From: Flavobacteriales bacterium UBA4422
GTDB lineage: Bacteria > Bacteroidota > Bacteroidia > Flavobacteriales_G > Salibacteraceae
Direction: 5' to 3'
Assembly: GCA_002389645.1 (NCBI GenBank)
Contig: DGQE01000018.1
Location: 310,001-374,000 of the forward strand
DNA length: 64,000 nt
In this document: positions 33,780 through 42,793 of the stretch, one piece after another
Layout: the number at the start of each line of letters is the position of its first letter
Position numbering within the stretch: position 1 is the stretch's first letter
The notes under the pieces: model-generated
The model's input: only the letters and a program-made list of their open reading frames with translations
Databases searched by the model: none
Told to the model about the DNA's origin: nothing
Program-made: the position numbers and the translations under genes

Positions 33780-34637
33780 ATGAATCAAGAAAAAGAAATA
33801 AAGTCATCCAGTGGGTATATTGCATTGGTTGGTCTAGTCGTTCTCATTGCTGTGGCGATAGCGTCATTAGTTTTCCGGTTGTTTCCGATAACGGCCATTG
33901 CTGCCATTGGTGCAATCATGATGTTGCCCGGATTCTTTTTTATCAATCCCAACGGCTCTAGGGTGATGACCTTGTTCGGAGATTATAAGGGCACGGTGAA
34001 AGAGAATGGGTTTTATTGGGCCAATCCGTTTTATACGCGAAAGCAAATCTCCTTGCGTGCACGAAATTTTGATAGTGAACGCGTGAAGGTGAACGATAAA
34101 CTGGGAAACCCAGTAATGATCTCTGTGATCTTGGTGTGGAAGGTGAGAAATACCTTTAAAGCTGCTTTTGAGGTTGATAACTACGAGAATTTCGTGCGTG
34201 TGCAAACCGATGCTGCTGTGAGAAAGATGGCTGGTTCTTATCCCTATGACGATTGGGAGGATAGTGACGATTATAAGATCACCTTACGTTCTGGTATGAA
34301 TGAGGTGAATAAGGCCTTAGAAGATGAATTGAGTGAGCGATTGGAGATTGCTGGCATCGAAGTATTGGAAGCCAGAATTGGTTATCTAGCATATGCAGAA
34401 GAAATTGCCAGCTCTATGTTAAAGCGTCAACAAGCTACAGCCATAATTGCTGCAAGAGAGAAAATTGTTGAAGGAGCAGTAGGTATGGTGGAAAATGCCT
34501 TGTCTCAGCTTTCAGACAAAGGCATCGTTGAATTTGATCAAGATAAGAAAGCCACCATGGTGAGTAATTTAATGGTAGTTCTATGTTCGGATAAAGAAGT
34601 CACACCAGTAGTCAACACGGGCTCGTTATATCAATAG
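33780..34637 (+). CDS. SPFH/band 7 domain membrane protein
   Basis: 285 residues. Two N-terminal hydrophobic segments (about 12-32 and 36-55), then a PHB/SPFH domain (NGFYWANPFYTRKQISLRAR, VILVWKV) and a coiled C-terminal part with AEEIASSMLKRQQATAII. Such proteins form large ring assemblies on membranes and recruit proteases or organise lipid patches. The gene is followed at 4 and 1 bases by two tiny genes, an arrangement that suggests a functional trio. Confidence 0.87.
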   Translation: MNQEKEIKSSSGYIALVGLVVLIAVAIASLVFRLFPITAIAAIGAIMMLPGFFFINPNGSRVMTLFGDYKGTVKENGFYWANPFYTRKQISLRARNFDSERVKVNDKLGNPVMISVILVWKVRNTFKAAFEVDNYENFVRVQTDAAVRKMAGSYPYDDWEDSDDYKITLRSGMNEVNKALEDELSERLEIAGIEVLEARIGYLAYAEEIASSMLKRQQATAIIAAREKIVEGAVGMVENALSQLSDKGIVEFDQDKKATMVSNLMVVLCSDKEVTPVVNTGSLYQ

Positions 34638-34641
34638 TCGG

Positions 34642-34794
34642 ATGGATAATTACAAACTAATCAAGAAGGGAGTTTTTGAGAAGCTCTCCTCCTTCGAAGA
34701 ACGAATTAACTCAATGAGCAATGAAGGCTGGAATGCGATTTCCATATCCTCAGATAATAATAGCGTCATTGTGTTGATGGAGAGAAAGAGATGA
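34642..34794 (+). CDS. DUF4177-like small protein
   Basis: 50 residues: MDNYKLIKKGVFEKLSSFEE..., ending in IVLMERKR. The pattern of a basic start, FEERIN-x5-GWNAISIS and a short final strand is that of the small DUF4177-type proteins (sequence ending in an EGW-x-x-V/I-S core). It starts 4 bases after the SPFH stop and ends one base before the next ATG, so cotranslation is likely. Function unknown; the resemblance was judged by eye. Confidence 0.65.
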   Translation: MDNYKLIKKGVFEKLSSFEERINSMSNEGWNAISISSDNNSVIVLMERKR

Positions 34795-34795
34795 T

Positions 34796-34948
34796 ATGGC
34801 TAAAAAACCATTTGCATTAAGGGTAGACGAGGAAATGATGAAAGCCATTGAACAATGGGCCAATGATGAGTTTCGGTCTGTTAATGGACAAATCGAGTGG
34901 ATGCTGAGCGAACAATTGAAGAAAGCAAAGCGTAACCCTAAGAAATAA
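34796..34948 (+). CDS. Arc-type ribbon-helix-helix protein
   Basis: 50 residues. KPFALRVDEEMMKAIEQWAN gives the beta-strand plus helix, and SVNGQIEWMLSEQLKKA the second helix, of an Arc/MetJ-type RHH dimer that binds DNA. It could regulate its own SPFH operon, as many small RHH proteins do. Third gene of the SPFH trio, directly before a terminator. No toxin gene is adjacent, so an antitoxin role is not supported. Confidence 0.75.
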   Translation: MAKKPFALRVDEEMMKAIEQWANDEFRSVNGQIEWMLSEQLKKAKRNPKK

Positions 34949-34949
34949 A

Positions 34950-34978
34950 AAAAGGCGACCCTATTTGGATCGCCTTTT
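34950..34978. terminator. Bidirectional terminator between the SPFH operon and rpmH
   Basis: AAAAGGCGA ... TCGCCTTTT, nine perfect pairs plus two inner G-C pairs around a one-base bulge. The A-run on one side and the T-run on the other let it act for both strands. Confidence 0.8.
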
Positions 34979-34999
34979 CAGATTTATTGAAAAGAAGAT

Positions 35000-35158
35000 T
35001 TACTTCTTGAAAGGCATTTCGTCAGAAACTGTCAAACGCTTTCTACCTCTAGCTCTTCTTCTAGCTAAAACTTTTCTGCCGTTTTTGGAACTCATACGCT
35101 CTCTAAAACCGTGCTTATTTTTTCTCTTTCTGAGGGAAGGTTGGAATGTCCGTTTCAT
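35000..35158 (-). CDS. rpmH: 50S ribosomal protein L34
   Basis: 52 residues, MKRTFQPSLRKRKNKHGFRE at the start, very basic throughout. The N-terminal pattern is diagnostic of L34; the acidic-containing tail VSDEMPFKK is the bacteroidotal extension. In this genome it is not next to rnpA or dnaA within the window. Its promoter is the clearest in the window. Confidence 0.97.
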   Translation of the reverse strand: MKRTFQPSLRKRKNKHGFRERMSSKNGRKVLARRRARGRKRLTVSDEMPFKK

Positions 35159-35181
35159 CTTATTTACTTATAAAAGGGCTG

Positions 35182-35211
35182 CAAATGTAAGTGACTTATT
35201 TTAATTCTCAA
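35182..35211 (-). promoter_or_regulatory. rpmH promoter, Bacteroidota consensus
   Basis: On the minus strand TTG (35211-35209), 19 bases, TACATTTG (35189-35182). Both boxes and the spacing match the Bacteroidota vegetative consensus TTG-N19-TAnnTTTG exactly. The rpmH ATG follows 23 bases after the -7 box. Confidence 0.75.
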
Positions 35212-35216
35212 GGATT

Positions 35217-38200
35217 TTATTGCTTTTCTTTTATAAATGGCAAAGTAACTTGTTTTTCTCCCGATTGGATCATGATGTTATACATGCCAGTGCTCAATTC
35301 TCCAATGTCAATCTGCGTTTCTTGAGCATCAGAGAAAGTCGTGTTCAAGAGTATTTTGACTTGTTTTCCATTCATGTCGAAGATGTAAATGTCGCCTTGG
35401 TTCGTACCATCAATGTTTTCAAACCTCAAGTTGATCGTTTCTTTTGCTGGCGAAGGGTAGAGCTTGATCGATAATCCTCCAAGCTCTTCGATACCGGTGA
35501 TTATCAATGGTTCAGACCATAAACTCCAACAGCCGCCTTCAAATACACGCAAAGAATATGTGCCATCGCCCATTTTTGGATAGGTGTTTTCAAGCGTAAT
35601 TGCGCTGCTGTCATCAAATATCCAATGATAGCTTTCAGCAATAGCAGTCGTGGTCAGACTATCACCAAGAATAATGGACGGTGTAGCTGGTAATGGCAAA
35701 ACCGTCATGTATAAGGCATTTGACCAACCTTTGCAATTGTTGTTGTCAGTAATTCTGACGTTCACTGAGTCTTGATCAGATAAAAAGACAGTTGTCCATG
35801 TGTTTATAGTATCCTGTTGTTCAAGAGTGCCTTGAAGCATAAAGCTGTGCTCAATTATTGAAGAATCTCCAATGTTGGTGAACGCAACTGTGTCTCCAAA
35901 ACAAATGGTATTGTTTTCTGCATCACTGCTGAGCATAGAGCTGGGGTTTTCTAAGATGTGTATCGTTAACCCTTCTTCGGAAATGCATCCATTAGAGTCG
36001 GTTACGTTTACATGAGTAGAATCATTGTCTTGCGCATCAAAAACAGCTGAATTCGAATTAGGTCCTAATTGAATCAATGAATTGTTTAAATAGAACATAT
36101 ATAGAGAGTAGCCAGCCGTAGTTGTTAAATTAACCGTGTCTCCATCGCAAAACGTATTGTTCGAATCATCAGAAAGTAATCCTATTGACGGAGAAACTAC
36201 ATCGATGTAATTGATTTCGGTATATGAGTTACTTCCAATAGCGTTGGATGCTTGGAGCGTGACTGAGTATTCTGCAGTGTCAAGAAAAGTAATACTTGGG
36301 TTTTGACTCGTTGGAGAAGTTCCACCTGAAAATTGGTATGATGATGGAGTTATAGTCCAAAGCCAACTTGTTGGACTTTGAGTTGATAAATCAGTAAAAT
36401 TCACTGACGAATTCACACAAATAGAGGTATCGTTGCCAATGAAATTAGCTTCTGGGGCTGCGGTCAATTCAATGCCATCGATGGCCATGTCGGCTTGCCA
36501 TTCGCTTCCCGAGGTTCCATTGAATCGCAGTTTTACGTTTTGACCAACATAACTTGAAAGGTTGATAGAATCAGTTTGCCAGTTAGGTCCTTGAATTCCA
36601 GATATAGTCATTAAATTTTGCCATGCTCCGTTAGTGAGAATATCAACATTTAAAGGATTCATTAGAGATGGGTTCCCGTTTCTGTGGTAGGCAAACTTTA
36701 TTTCTGGAGCAGTAAGGTTATCTATGCTGATGCAAGGACTCTCCAAATGCGCAATTTGATTCAAACACCAAGACGACTCTAGATACATGTAATTTCCATT
36801 GCTTGTACCAGGAGCGTAGTCCACACTCGGGCCTGTTCCAGAAGATGGTGTGCCTCCGAAGTCCGTTCTCCAATCGTCATCATCACCACTTCCATTTTGA
36901 ACGTTGGTCCAATCAAAGCTGCTACAATTGGTATTGCATCCTCCCGTTGCGCATGGATCGTTGTCTTCAAAATCCTCATAAAGAGGTAAGCTTATTCCAG
37001 CCTCTACTTCAATGGCGCCAATTACTTCAATAGAATCTGAACCATTGGCGTTGGTTACAATGAGTTGGACATCATACAAGCCAATCTCATCTACAACTAC
37101 TTCTGCATTAAATGAGGTGTCAGATGTTCCGTTGACGAAAGTTACCGCTGTATTAGGAGTGATAATCCATGTAGCAGAAGTAGCCCCGTATGCACTGTTG
37201 TTAATAAGCTGAATTGTATCTGGGTCACAGATACTTGTGCTTTCTACACTCAAATCAAAGAATGCCGTGGGAGCAATATTGAGCGGGTAGTAGAGGTCAC
37301 TTTCCCAAAGTCCCCGGCCATAAGTGCCCGCTCGTAATCGAGAGTTTGTCCAATCGCCAGCTGGGTGATAGATTTCAAGTTCGGTCACTTCAACATTGGC
37401 AGGTAGTCCATTGTCAAATGGAATCCAATTAGGTAGAGTATTATCAGTGTAATAGATACCAGCATCTGTGCCTATATATATTCCTTCATTAGATAATGGG
37501 TCAGCTACCAAGCAGTTCTTGTTGATTCCAGGTAAATTTGAGTTAATGTTGGTCCAACTTGTTCCTCCATTGGTTGATTTGTAAACGATATTATTGCGAA
37601 TAATCCACAATTCATTATTGTCGAACGCTGAAGTTTCAACATCTCTTAATGTTCCACCTCCAGGAAGATTAGATGTTAAGTCTACCCACGTTGGCGCAGC
37701 ACCGAGTGCATTGTCAGACCTGAAAAATTTGTTGTCAGATCGAATGGCGAATAAGCGGTTGCCATCAATTTTTGCTTGTCTCAATTGACGCATATTTGAT
37801 GAGTTGGAACCAGCCAAAGAAGCGCTAATAGGAGTGAAAGTAGGAGGTGATGCCAAGGCATTAGTGGTCCTCCAAACGTTTTTGTATCCGATAAACATAA
37901 TATCAGAATTGTTCCGGTCTAAAATGTATGGTGTCACCCAAGCTCCTTGTTCGTTAATGACGTTCGAATTGGCAAACCCTCCAAAGCTCACTCCATTATT
38001 CATTGACCGAGCAATGTCTCCAAAATATACCGAAGCATACACTACATTGTCATTATTTGGATCGATAACACATTCCATGCCATCACCTCCACGCTCGGTG
38101 CGAAAAAGTGTATTGTCCCAAATTGCAGTGCCGTTATCTTGATATCCATTGATCACAAGTGGATCGGTATTTTGACTAACACCAATTTTGTAAATCTGAG

Positions 38201-39611
38201 CTACACCCAAACTGTCTGAAATTTCTGGCCAAGTATTACCCCCATTATCAGTGTAATGGAGCCCTCCATCGTTGCAATCGTACAATTTACCATCAACTGG
38301 AGAATATTCTAGCCAGTGATGATCGGCATGCACAGAGGCAGCTGTGGCACTTCCTACCCAATGCGCGCTGCAATCCCAACTTACCCCACCATTTACTGAT
38401 TTAAAAATGTTCACTCCACCTACATAAACGGTATTGGCGTTATTGGGGTCAGCTGCAATCGCCAAATCATACCACCCTTGTCCACCACCTCCAGTAGCTC
38501 CAGGATTTTCGCTCCATTGTAAAATATTAGGTGTTGTTGATTGTGTAGTGAAGCTTAGGCCTGAATTGGTAGATTTAAACAACCCCCCAAAAGCAGAGCT
38601 CACTGAGCTCACTAAATAAACTACATTGCTGTCGGCAGGGGTTACTGCTATAGAAAGTCGTTGGCTTGATGAAAGACCCGAATTTATTTGTGTCCATGAG
38701 GCTCCAGCGTTTGTGCTGCGCCAAAAATTTGCTCCTCCAGATGTTTCGGTAGCATATACAATGTTCGGGTTGCCTGGCTTGAATTTCATGTCTTTGAAAT
38801 TATTTCCAGGACTTTCAAGTGTCCAAGTAGAACCCCCATTTATACTTCTATATACGCCTCCTGAAGTAGCGGCTAAAATGTAAGATGAATTGCTTGGGTG
38901 CATTAGTATTTGTCCGACTGTTCTATTACCCATACCAGTATTCGAGACAAACCAACTCGCCCCGCCATCTACTGATTTGTAAACGCCCAATCCAGGAGCA
39001 TCTCCTGCGTCACGGTCACCTGTACCAATGTACATTATATCAGTGTTAGTTGGGTCAATGAGAATGCTTGAAACACCTAAGCTTGGTAAATCATCAGTAT
39101 TGGAGTCCCATGACTGTCCTCCATTGGTAGTTTTCCAAAGCCCTCCCGAGGCAGATCCAACCCACATAATAGAAGGATTGGTTGGGTGAAAAGCAATATT
39201 GTTTAGTCGTCCGTTTCCATTAGGCTGTCCAGTTCCGTTATTGGGCTTCATTCGAGGACCAACTTCAGACCAATCTCCATTGATACTTTCGGTTCCAGAA
39301 AGTGATTGGTTGTATGCAATACGCCAAGAAGTGTAGTTGTTAATCGTTTCGTCTGCAGGAGGAAAAGATCCATCAGGATTTACTCGTTCTTGCCAATACC
39401 ACTCCCATCGCTTGAATACCTTCCACCCATCTCCTCTTGACCTCTCACGCCCATTCCAGTATTGCTCGAATGCACTTTGTATTTCGAAGAAATTAGCATT
39501 CGGATCTTGCATCATATCAATCCAAATAGGATTGTTTGCCGTATCTATGGTTTGACCGATAGATGGGGCAGAAAACAACACAAGCAAAAGGTAAAGGCAA
39601 ATCTTTTTCAT
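35217..39611 (-). CDS. Large secreted BNR/sortilin-like protein with PKD domain and T9SS type A sorting signal
   Basis: 1464 residues from the ATG at 39611 (MKKICLYLLLVLFSAPSIGQT, a signal peptide); a TTG seven codons earlier is not preferred. The N-terminal half carries many BNR/Asp-box units (TTNGGQSWDS, SVDGGASWFVS, SINGGSTWTL, STNGGTSWTN) forming one or two sortilin-like beta-propellers. PKD-like domains, a jelly-roll/MAM-like segment near 880-1050 and further Ig-like regions follow. The last 80 residues (LYPSPAKETINLRFE, IFDMNGKQVK, GMYNIMIQSG) are the type A CTD recognised by T9SS. Probably a surface adhesin or glycan-binding protein; enzyme activity is uncertain. Confidence 0.88.
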   Translation of the reverse strand: MKKICLYLLLVLFSAPSIGQTIDTANNPIWIDMMQDPNANFFEIQSAFEQYWNGRERSRGDGWKVFKRWEWYWQERVNPDGSFPPADETINNYTSWRIAYNQSLSGTESINGDWSEVGPRMKPNNGTGQPNGNGRLNNIAFHPTNPSIMWVGSASGGLWKTTNGGQSWDSNTDDLPSLGVSSILIDPTNTDIMYIGTGDRDAGDAPGLGVYKSVDGGASWFVSNTGMGNRTVGQILMHPSNSSYILAATSGGVYRSINGGSTWTLESPGNNFKDMKFKPGNPNIVYATETSGGANFWRSTNAGASWTQINSGLSSSQRLSIAVTPADSNVVYLVSSVSSAFGGLFKSTNSGLSFTTQSTTPNILQWSENPGATGGGGQGWYDLAIAADPNNANTVYVGGVNIFKSVNGGVSWDCSAHWVGSATAASVHADHHWLEYSPVDGKLYDCNDGGLHYTDNGGNTWPEISDSLGVAQIYKIGVSQNTDPLVINGYQDNGTAIWDNTLFRTERGGDGMECVIDPNNDNVVYASVYFGDIARSMNNGVSFGGFANSNVINEQGAWVTPYILDRNNSDIMFIGYKNVWRTTNALASPPTFTPISASLAGSNSSNMRQLRQAKIDGNRLFAIRSDNKFFRSDNALGAAPTWVDLTSNLPGGGTLRDVETSAFDNNELWIIRNNIVYKSTNGGTSWTNINSNLPGINKNCLVADPLSNEGIYIGTDAGIYYTDNTLPNWIPFDNGLPANVEVTELEIYHPAGDWTNSRLRAGTYGRGLWESDLYYPLNIAPTAFFDLSVESTSICDPDTIQLINNSAYGATSATWIITPNTAVTFVNGTSDTSFNAEVVVDEIGLYDVQLIVTNANGSDSIEVIGAIEVEAGISLPLYEDFEDNDPCATGGCNTNCSSFDWTNVQNGSGDDDDWRTDFGGTPSSGTGPSVDYAPGTSNGNYMYLESSWCLNQIAHLESPCISIDNLTAPEIKFAYHRNGNPSLMNPLNVDILTNGAWQNLMTISGIQGPNWQTDSINLSSYVGQNVKLRFNGTSGSEWQADMAIDGIELTAAPEANFIGNDTSICVNSSVNFTDLSTQSPTSWLWTITPSSYQFSGGTSPTSQNPSITFLDTAEYSVTLQASNAIGSNSYTEINYIDVVSPSIGLLSDDSNNTFCDGDTVNLTTTAGYSLYMFYLNNSLIQLGPNSNSAVFDAQDNDSTHVNVTDSNGCISEEGLTIHILENPSSMLSSDAENNTICFGDTVAFTNIGDSSIIEHSFMLQGTLEQQDTINTWTTVFLSDQDSVNVRITDNNNCKGWSNALYMTVLPLPATPSIILGDSLTTTAIAESYHWIFDDSSAITLENTYPKMGDGTYSLRVFEGGCWSLWSEPLIITGIEELGGLSIKLYPSPAKETINLRFENIDGTNQGDIYIFDMNGKQVKILLNTTFSDAQETQIDIGELSTGMYNIMIQSGEKQVTLPFIKEKQ

Positions 39612-39646
39612 TGGTGTCAAATATAATGTCAAAGGATGGGAAAAAT

Positions 39647-39671
39647 AAAGGCCCTCAAAATGAGAGCCTTT
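39647..39671 (-). terminator. Terminator after the HNH/NUMOD4 gene
   Basis: Minus-strand stem AAAGGCTCTCA / TGAGGGCCTTT with loop TTT, followed by T-rich sequence. It separates the HNH gene from the large secreted protein gene. Confidence 0.7.
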
Positions 39672-39695
39672 AAAAAATCACTGAAGCTTTGAATG

Positions 39696-40292
39696 CTAAT
39701 CTTCGATTGTCACATGCGCCCAATTTTCTCCAGACTTTATCCGATATAGTTGCATTTCAGAGATGCCGAATTGCTTGGCTAAAATTTTCAGCCGTGTTTT
39801 TCTATTGGGATCAAATATTTTCTTCTTCAAGCGCTTCACTTGATTTGCATTGAGCTTGTGGCCTTTATATGGTTTTATTTCTTTTCTTTTTTCACGAGCT
39901 AAGAGCACATTAGGATTGCTCTGCTGATGAATTTCCATTTCACGCTTCGAGGTCCATTTTAAGTTGTCGATGTGGTTGTTCAGCTTGTTGTAATCAAGAT
40001 GGATAACATACTGCTGATCTTCATTTTCCTTTGAGCCAAAATAATCGGCAACCAACTTGTGAACAAAGATTTGCTTGTTTTTGATTGTTGTTCCTTGCTC
40101 AGTTTTTTGAAACTGCTTATACCTAAAAACAAGGTAGCCATCAACTAGGCTGCCTTTTAATAGACGTCCTTTTTCTAATGATTCTGAGAAACTTACAATA
40201 CGACCGTAATTCGAAACAGCGTAATTATAACGCAGCTTGTCTTCTCCCAAATCAATCTCTTTCCATTGCTCATCCCAGTAAGACTTGATCAT
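39696..40292 (-). CDS. NUMOD4/HNH-type DNA-binding protein
   Basis: 198 residues. N-terminal NUMOD4 motif (WKEIDLGEDKLRYNYAVSN, YGRIVS), then an HNH_3-like core VHKLVADYFG ... VIHLDYNKLNNHIDNLKW, then a C-terminal helix-turn-helix-like part (RLKILAKQFGISEMQLYRIK). The usual NHID is IHLD here, so the Asn before the catalytic His is replaced. Homing-type nucleases share this layout, but a stand-alone chromosomal protein could be a regulator or phage-derived. No intron or intein is seen nearby. Confidence 0.75.
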   Translation of the reverse strand: MIKSYWDEQWKEIDLGEDKLRYNYAVSNYGRIVSFSESLEKGRLLKGSLVDGYLVFRYKQFQKTEQGTTIKNKQIFVHKLVADYFGSKENEDQQYVIHLDYNKLNNHIDNLKWTSKREMEIHQQSNPNVLLAREKRKEIKPYKGHKLNANQVKRLKKKIFDPNRKTRLKILAKQFGISEMQLYRIKSGENWAHVTIED

Positions 40293-40458
40293 TGTGTTTT
40301 AAAGTTTGTGAACTACAACATTAACTATTTCTGATTTATTGAATGACTACTAAAGAGGTAATTGTTGCGTCAGTCCACACAAAGTATGTGAATGACAGTT
40401 CTTAAAAAGAATAGATAACATTTTACAGAGAAACTATTAATGGTGACTTTTGCGCCCA

Positions 40459-42255
40459 ATGGCTGAAGAGAAAAAAAAGAGGGTCTCGAAGGAGGCAATG
40501 AAACGCGCTGTGAGGATATTTAAATACGTCACACCTTACAAATGGACCTTTTCGTTAGGGCTCATATTTTTGTTTTTGAGCGTATTCACATTCATGACCT
40601 TCCCAAGTTTATTGGGCCGGCTATTGGCTGGTAATGAAGCAGAGAAAAGTCCTATAGACTCGTTCTTTAATCTTGAAAACATCAATCAAGTGGCTCTTTT
40701 GCTGATGGTTGCTTTTGCACTGCAGTCTATTTTCTCTTTCATGCGTATCTACCTTTTTGCTGATGTAACGGAGCGCGCCATAGCGCAATTAAGAAAAGAC
40801 ACCTATGGTCATTTGATCAAGCTTCCGATGTCTTTTTTTAATGGTGAACGCGCAGGAGAGTTAAGTAGTAGGATGAGTAATGATATCAGTCAACTGCAAG
40901 ATACATTCATGACAACACTGGCCGAGCTGATTCGCCAAGCATTTATGATTGTTTTTGGAATTGCACTGCTGTTTTATTACAGCTTTGAATTGACGCTTGT
41001 TATGCTTATTTCGCTCCCCGTGATGATGCTTTTAGCCTTCTTTTTTGGGAAGTTTATTCGCACTTTATCAAAAGCATCTCAATCAGAATTGGCAAAGAGT
41101 CAGGTAGTAGTTGAAGAAACAATTACTGGCATTCAAAGCGTGAAAGCATTCACCAATGAATTTTTAGAGATGCTGAGGTATGACAAAGCAGTGGAAGAAG
41201 TCAGGAATCTCGCCATGAAGGGTGCTAAATGGCGCGGAGCATTCGCATCATTCATCATTTTTGGATTATTCGGAACTGTTGTTTTGGTGATTTGGTATGG
41301 CGTTAAATTGCGTAATGATGGTGAGATTGGATTAGATGTGCTCACATCGTTCATACTTTACTCTGTATTCATCGGAGCTTCGATAGGAGGAGTAGCAGAT
41401 GTTTTTGGAAAGCTGCAAAAAGCAATTGGTGCTACAGAGAGTTTATTTGATTTGATGGAAATTACACCAGAAGCATTAACACAACTACAAGTCTCTGAGA
41501 ATCTGAACCTTTCGGGTAAGATCGAATTTAAAGGAGTCAGGTTTTCGTATCCCACACGAAAAGAAAAACCTGTAATTCAGGGAATAGACTTTACGATTGC
41601 TCCTGGTCAGAAAGTGGCTGTTGTAGGCCCAAGCGGAGCTGGAAAAACAACTATTTCAGCATTGATATTGCGCTACTACAGTTTAGATGAAGGTCAAATT
41701 TTATTTGATGATCAATCGTCTGAGTCATTTCCAATCTCATCGCTGAGGAATGAAATGGCTCTTGTGCCTCAGGATATTATTTTGTTCGGAGGAAGTATAG
41801 CTGAGAATATTGCATACGGAAAACCAGGTGCGTCTTTGGATGAAATAAAGCGAGCTGCGGAAAAAGCAAATGCTCTGGAGTTTATAGAGTCTTTTCCTGA
41901 AGGTTTTGATACGTTAGTTGGCGAGCGTGGTATTCAGTTGAGTGGCGGGCAACGACAGCGCGTGGCCATTGCGCGAGCCATTCTAAAAGACCCTACCGTT
42001 TTGATATTGGATGAGGCTACATCATCTCTAGACTCTGAAAGTGAACGTTTAGTGCAAGACGCACTTGAAAAATTGATGCAAGGTAGAACAAGCCTAATCA
42101 TCGCGCACAGACTCAGTACCATCCGAAAAGCAGACAATATTTTAGTGTTGGATCAAGGACGAGTGAAAGAGCAAGGAACGCACGATCAGCTGATGAAAAT
42201 TGAAAACGGAACGTACCGGAATTTAACTGATTTGCAATTATTGGACGCTAGTTAG
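40459..42255 (+). CDS. ABC transporter, fused permease and ATPase
   Basis: 598 residues from the ATG at 40459 (MAEEKKKRVSKEAM); a TTG three codons earlier is less likely. Six-helix exporter domain (about 30-330), then the ATPase with Walker A VGPSGAGKTTISALIL, signature LSGGQRQRVAIARA, Walker B LILDEATSSLD and H-loop IIAHRLS. Resembles the MsbA/BmrA class of lipid or drug exporters. The gene is alone on its strand; the convergent membrane-protein gene overlaps it by eight bases. Confidence 0.92.
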   Translation: MAEEKKKRVSKEAMKRAVRIFKYVTPYKWTFSLGLIFLFLSVFTFMTFPSLLGRLLAGNEAEKSPIDSFFNLENINQVALLLMVAFALQSIFSFMRIYLFADVTERAIAQLRKDTYGHLIKLPMSFFNGERAGELSSRMSNDISQLQDTFMTTLAELIRQAFMIVFGIALLFYYSFELTLVMLISLPVMMLLAFFFGKFIRTLSKASQSELAKSQVVVEETITGIQSVKAFTNEFLEMLRYDKAVEEVRNLAMKGAKWRGAFASFIIFGLFGTVVLVIWYGVKLRNDGEIGLDVLTSFILYSVFIGASIGGVADVFGKLQKAIGATESLFDLMEITPEALTQLQVSENLNLSGKIEFKGVRFSYPTRKEKPVIQGIDFTIAPGQKVAVVGPSGAGKTTISALILRYYSLDEGQILFDDQSSESFPISSLRNEMALVPQDIILFGGSIAENIAYGKPGASLDEIKRAAEKANALEFIESFPEGFDTLVGERGIQLSGGQRQRVAIARAILKDPTVLILDEATSSLDSESERLVQDALEKLMQGRTSLIIAHRLSTIRKADNILVLDQGRVKEQGTHDQLMKIENGTYRNLTDLQLLDAS

Positions 42256-42685
42256 AGAGGTGCTTTTCTCTGGCGTAAAGAGAGCGATATACCCATCCAC
42301 AAATCAACCCGCCAAAACCCTGTTCAAATGTTTGCCAAGCTAAGTCAAAAGCAATTAGCTTGGGGTCTATCACAGCATTAAAGCTAATGCCGAAAAGAAA
42401 AGCAATACCATAAATTAAAATTCCTGCACCAGCGCCAATAAATGCGCCATATCTAAAAGAATCTTTGATCTTTTTAAACATGTAAGTGAGAATGGTAATC
42501 AGCAAAGCAATTACGAAGTAGATCAACCCAGCAATCAATAAAAAAACATCCTTTGGATAGGAGATCTTGATGAAATCGTTTAATACAACCTCGTGCCAAG
42601 TATAGGATAAACCATACATGACGATAAAGCATACAAGCCACGAAATGAAAAACTTACGATCGAGATGTGGTAAAATGTTATTCAT
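42248..42685 (-). CDS. Four-helix membrane protein, unknown
   Basis: 145 residues with four hydrophobic segments (about 12-30, 46-67, 80-100 and 118-135). I recognise no diagnostic motif beyond WHEVVLNDF in the first loop. No signal peptide cleavage site. It is convergent with the ABC exporter. The clean helix layout and lack of a better frame suggest a real gene. Confidence 0.65.
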   Translation of the reverse strand: MNNILPHLDRKFFISWLVCFIVMYGLSYTWHEVVLNDFIKISYPKDVFLLIAGLIYFVIALLITILTYMFKKIKDSFRYGAFIGAGAGILIYGIAFLFGISFNAVIDPKLIAFDLAWQTFEQGFGGLICGWVYRSLYAREKHLSN

Positions 42686-42793
42686 GATTCCACTAAACAG
42701 CTAATATTACCATGTGTTGAAGACGCATTTATATTGGTTTACGTCTATAGATTCAAGCATGCGTTTTTTTAACACCTTTGAATCTTGCTGCAA

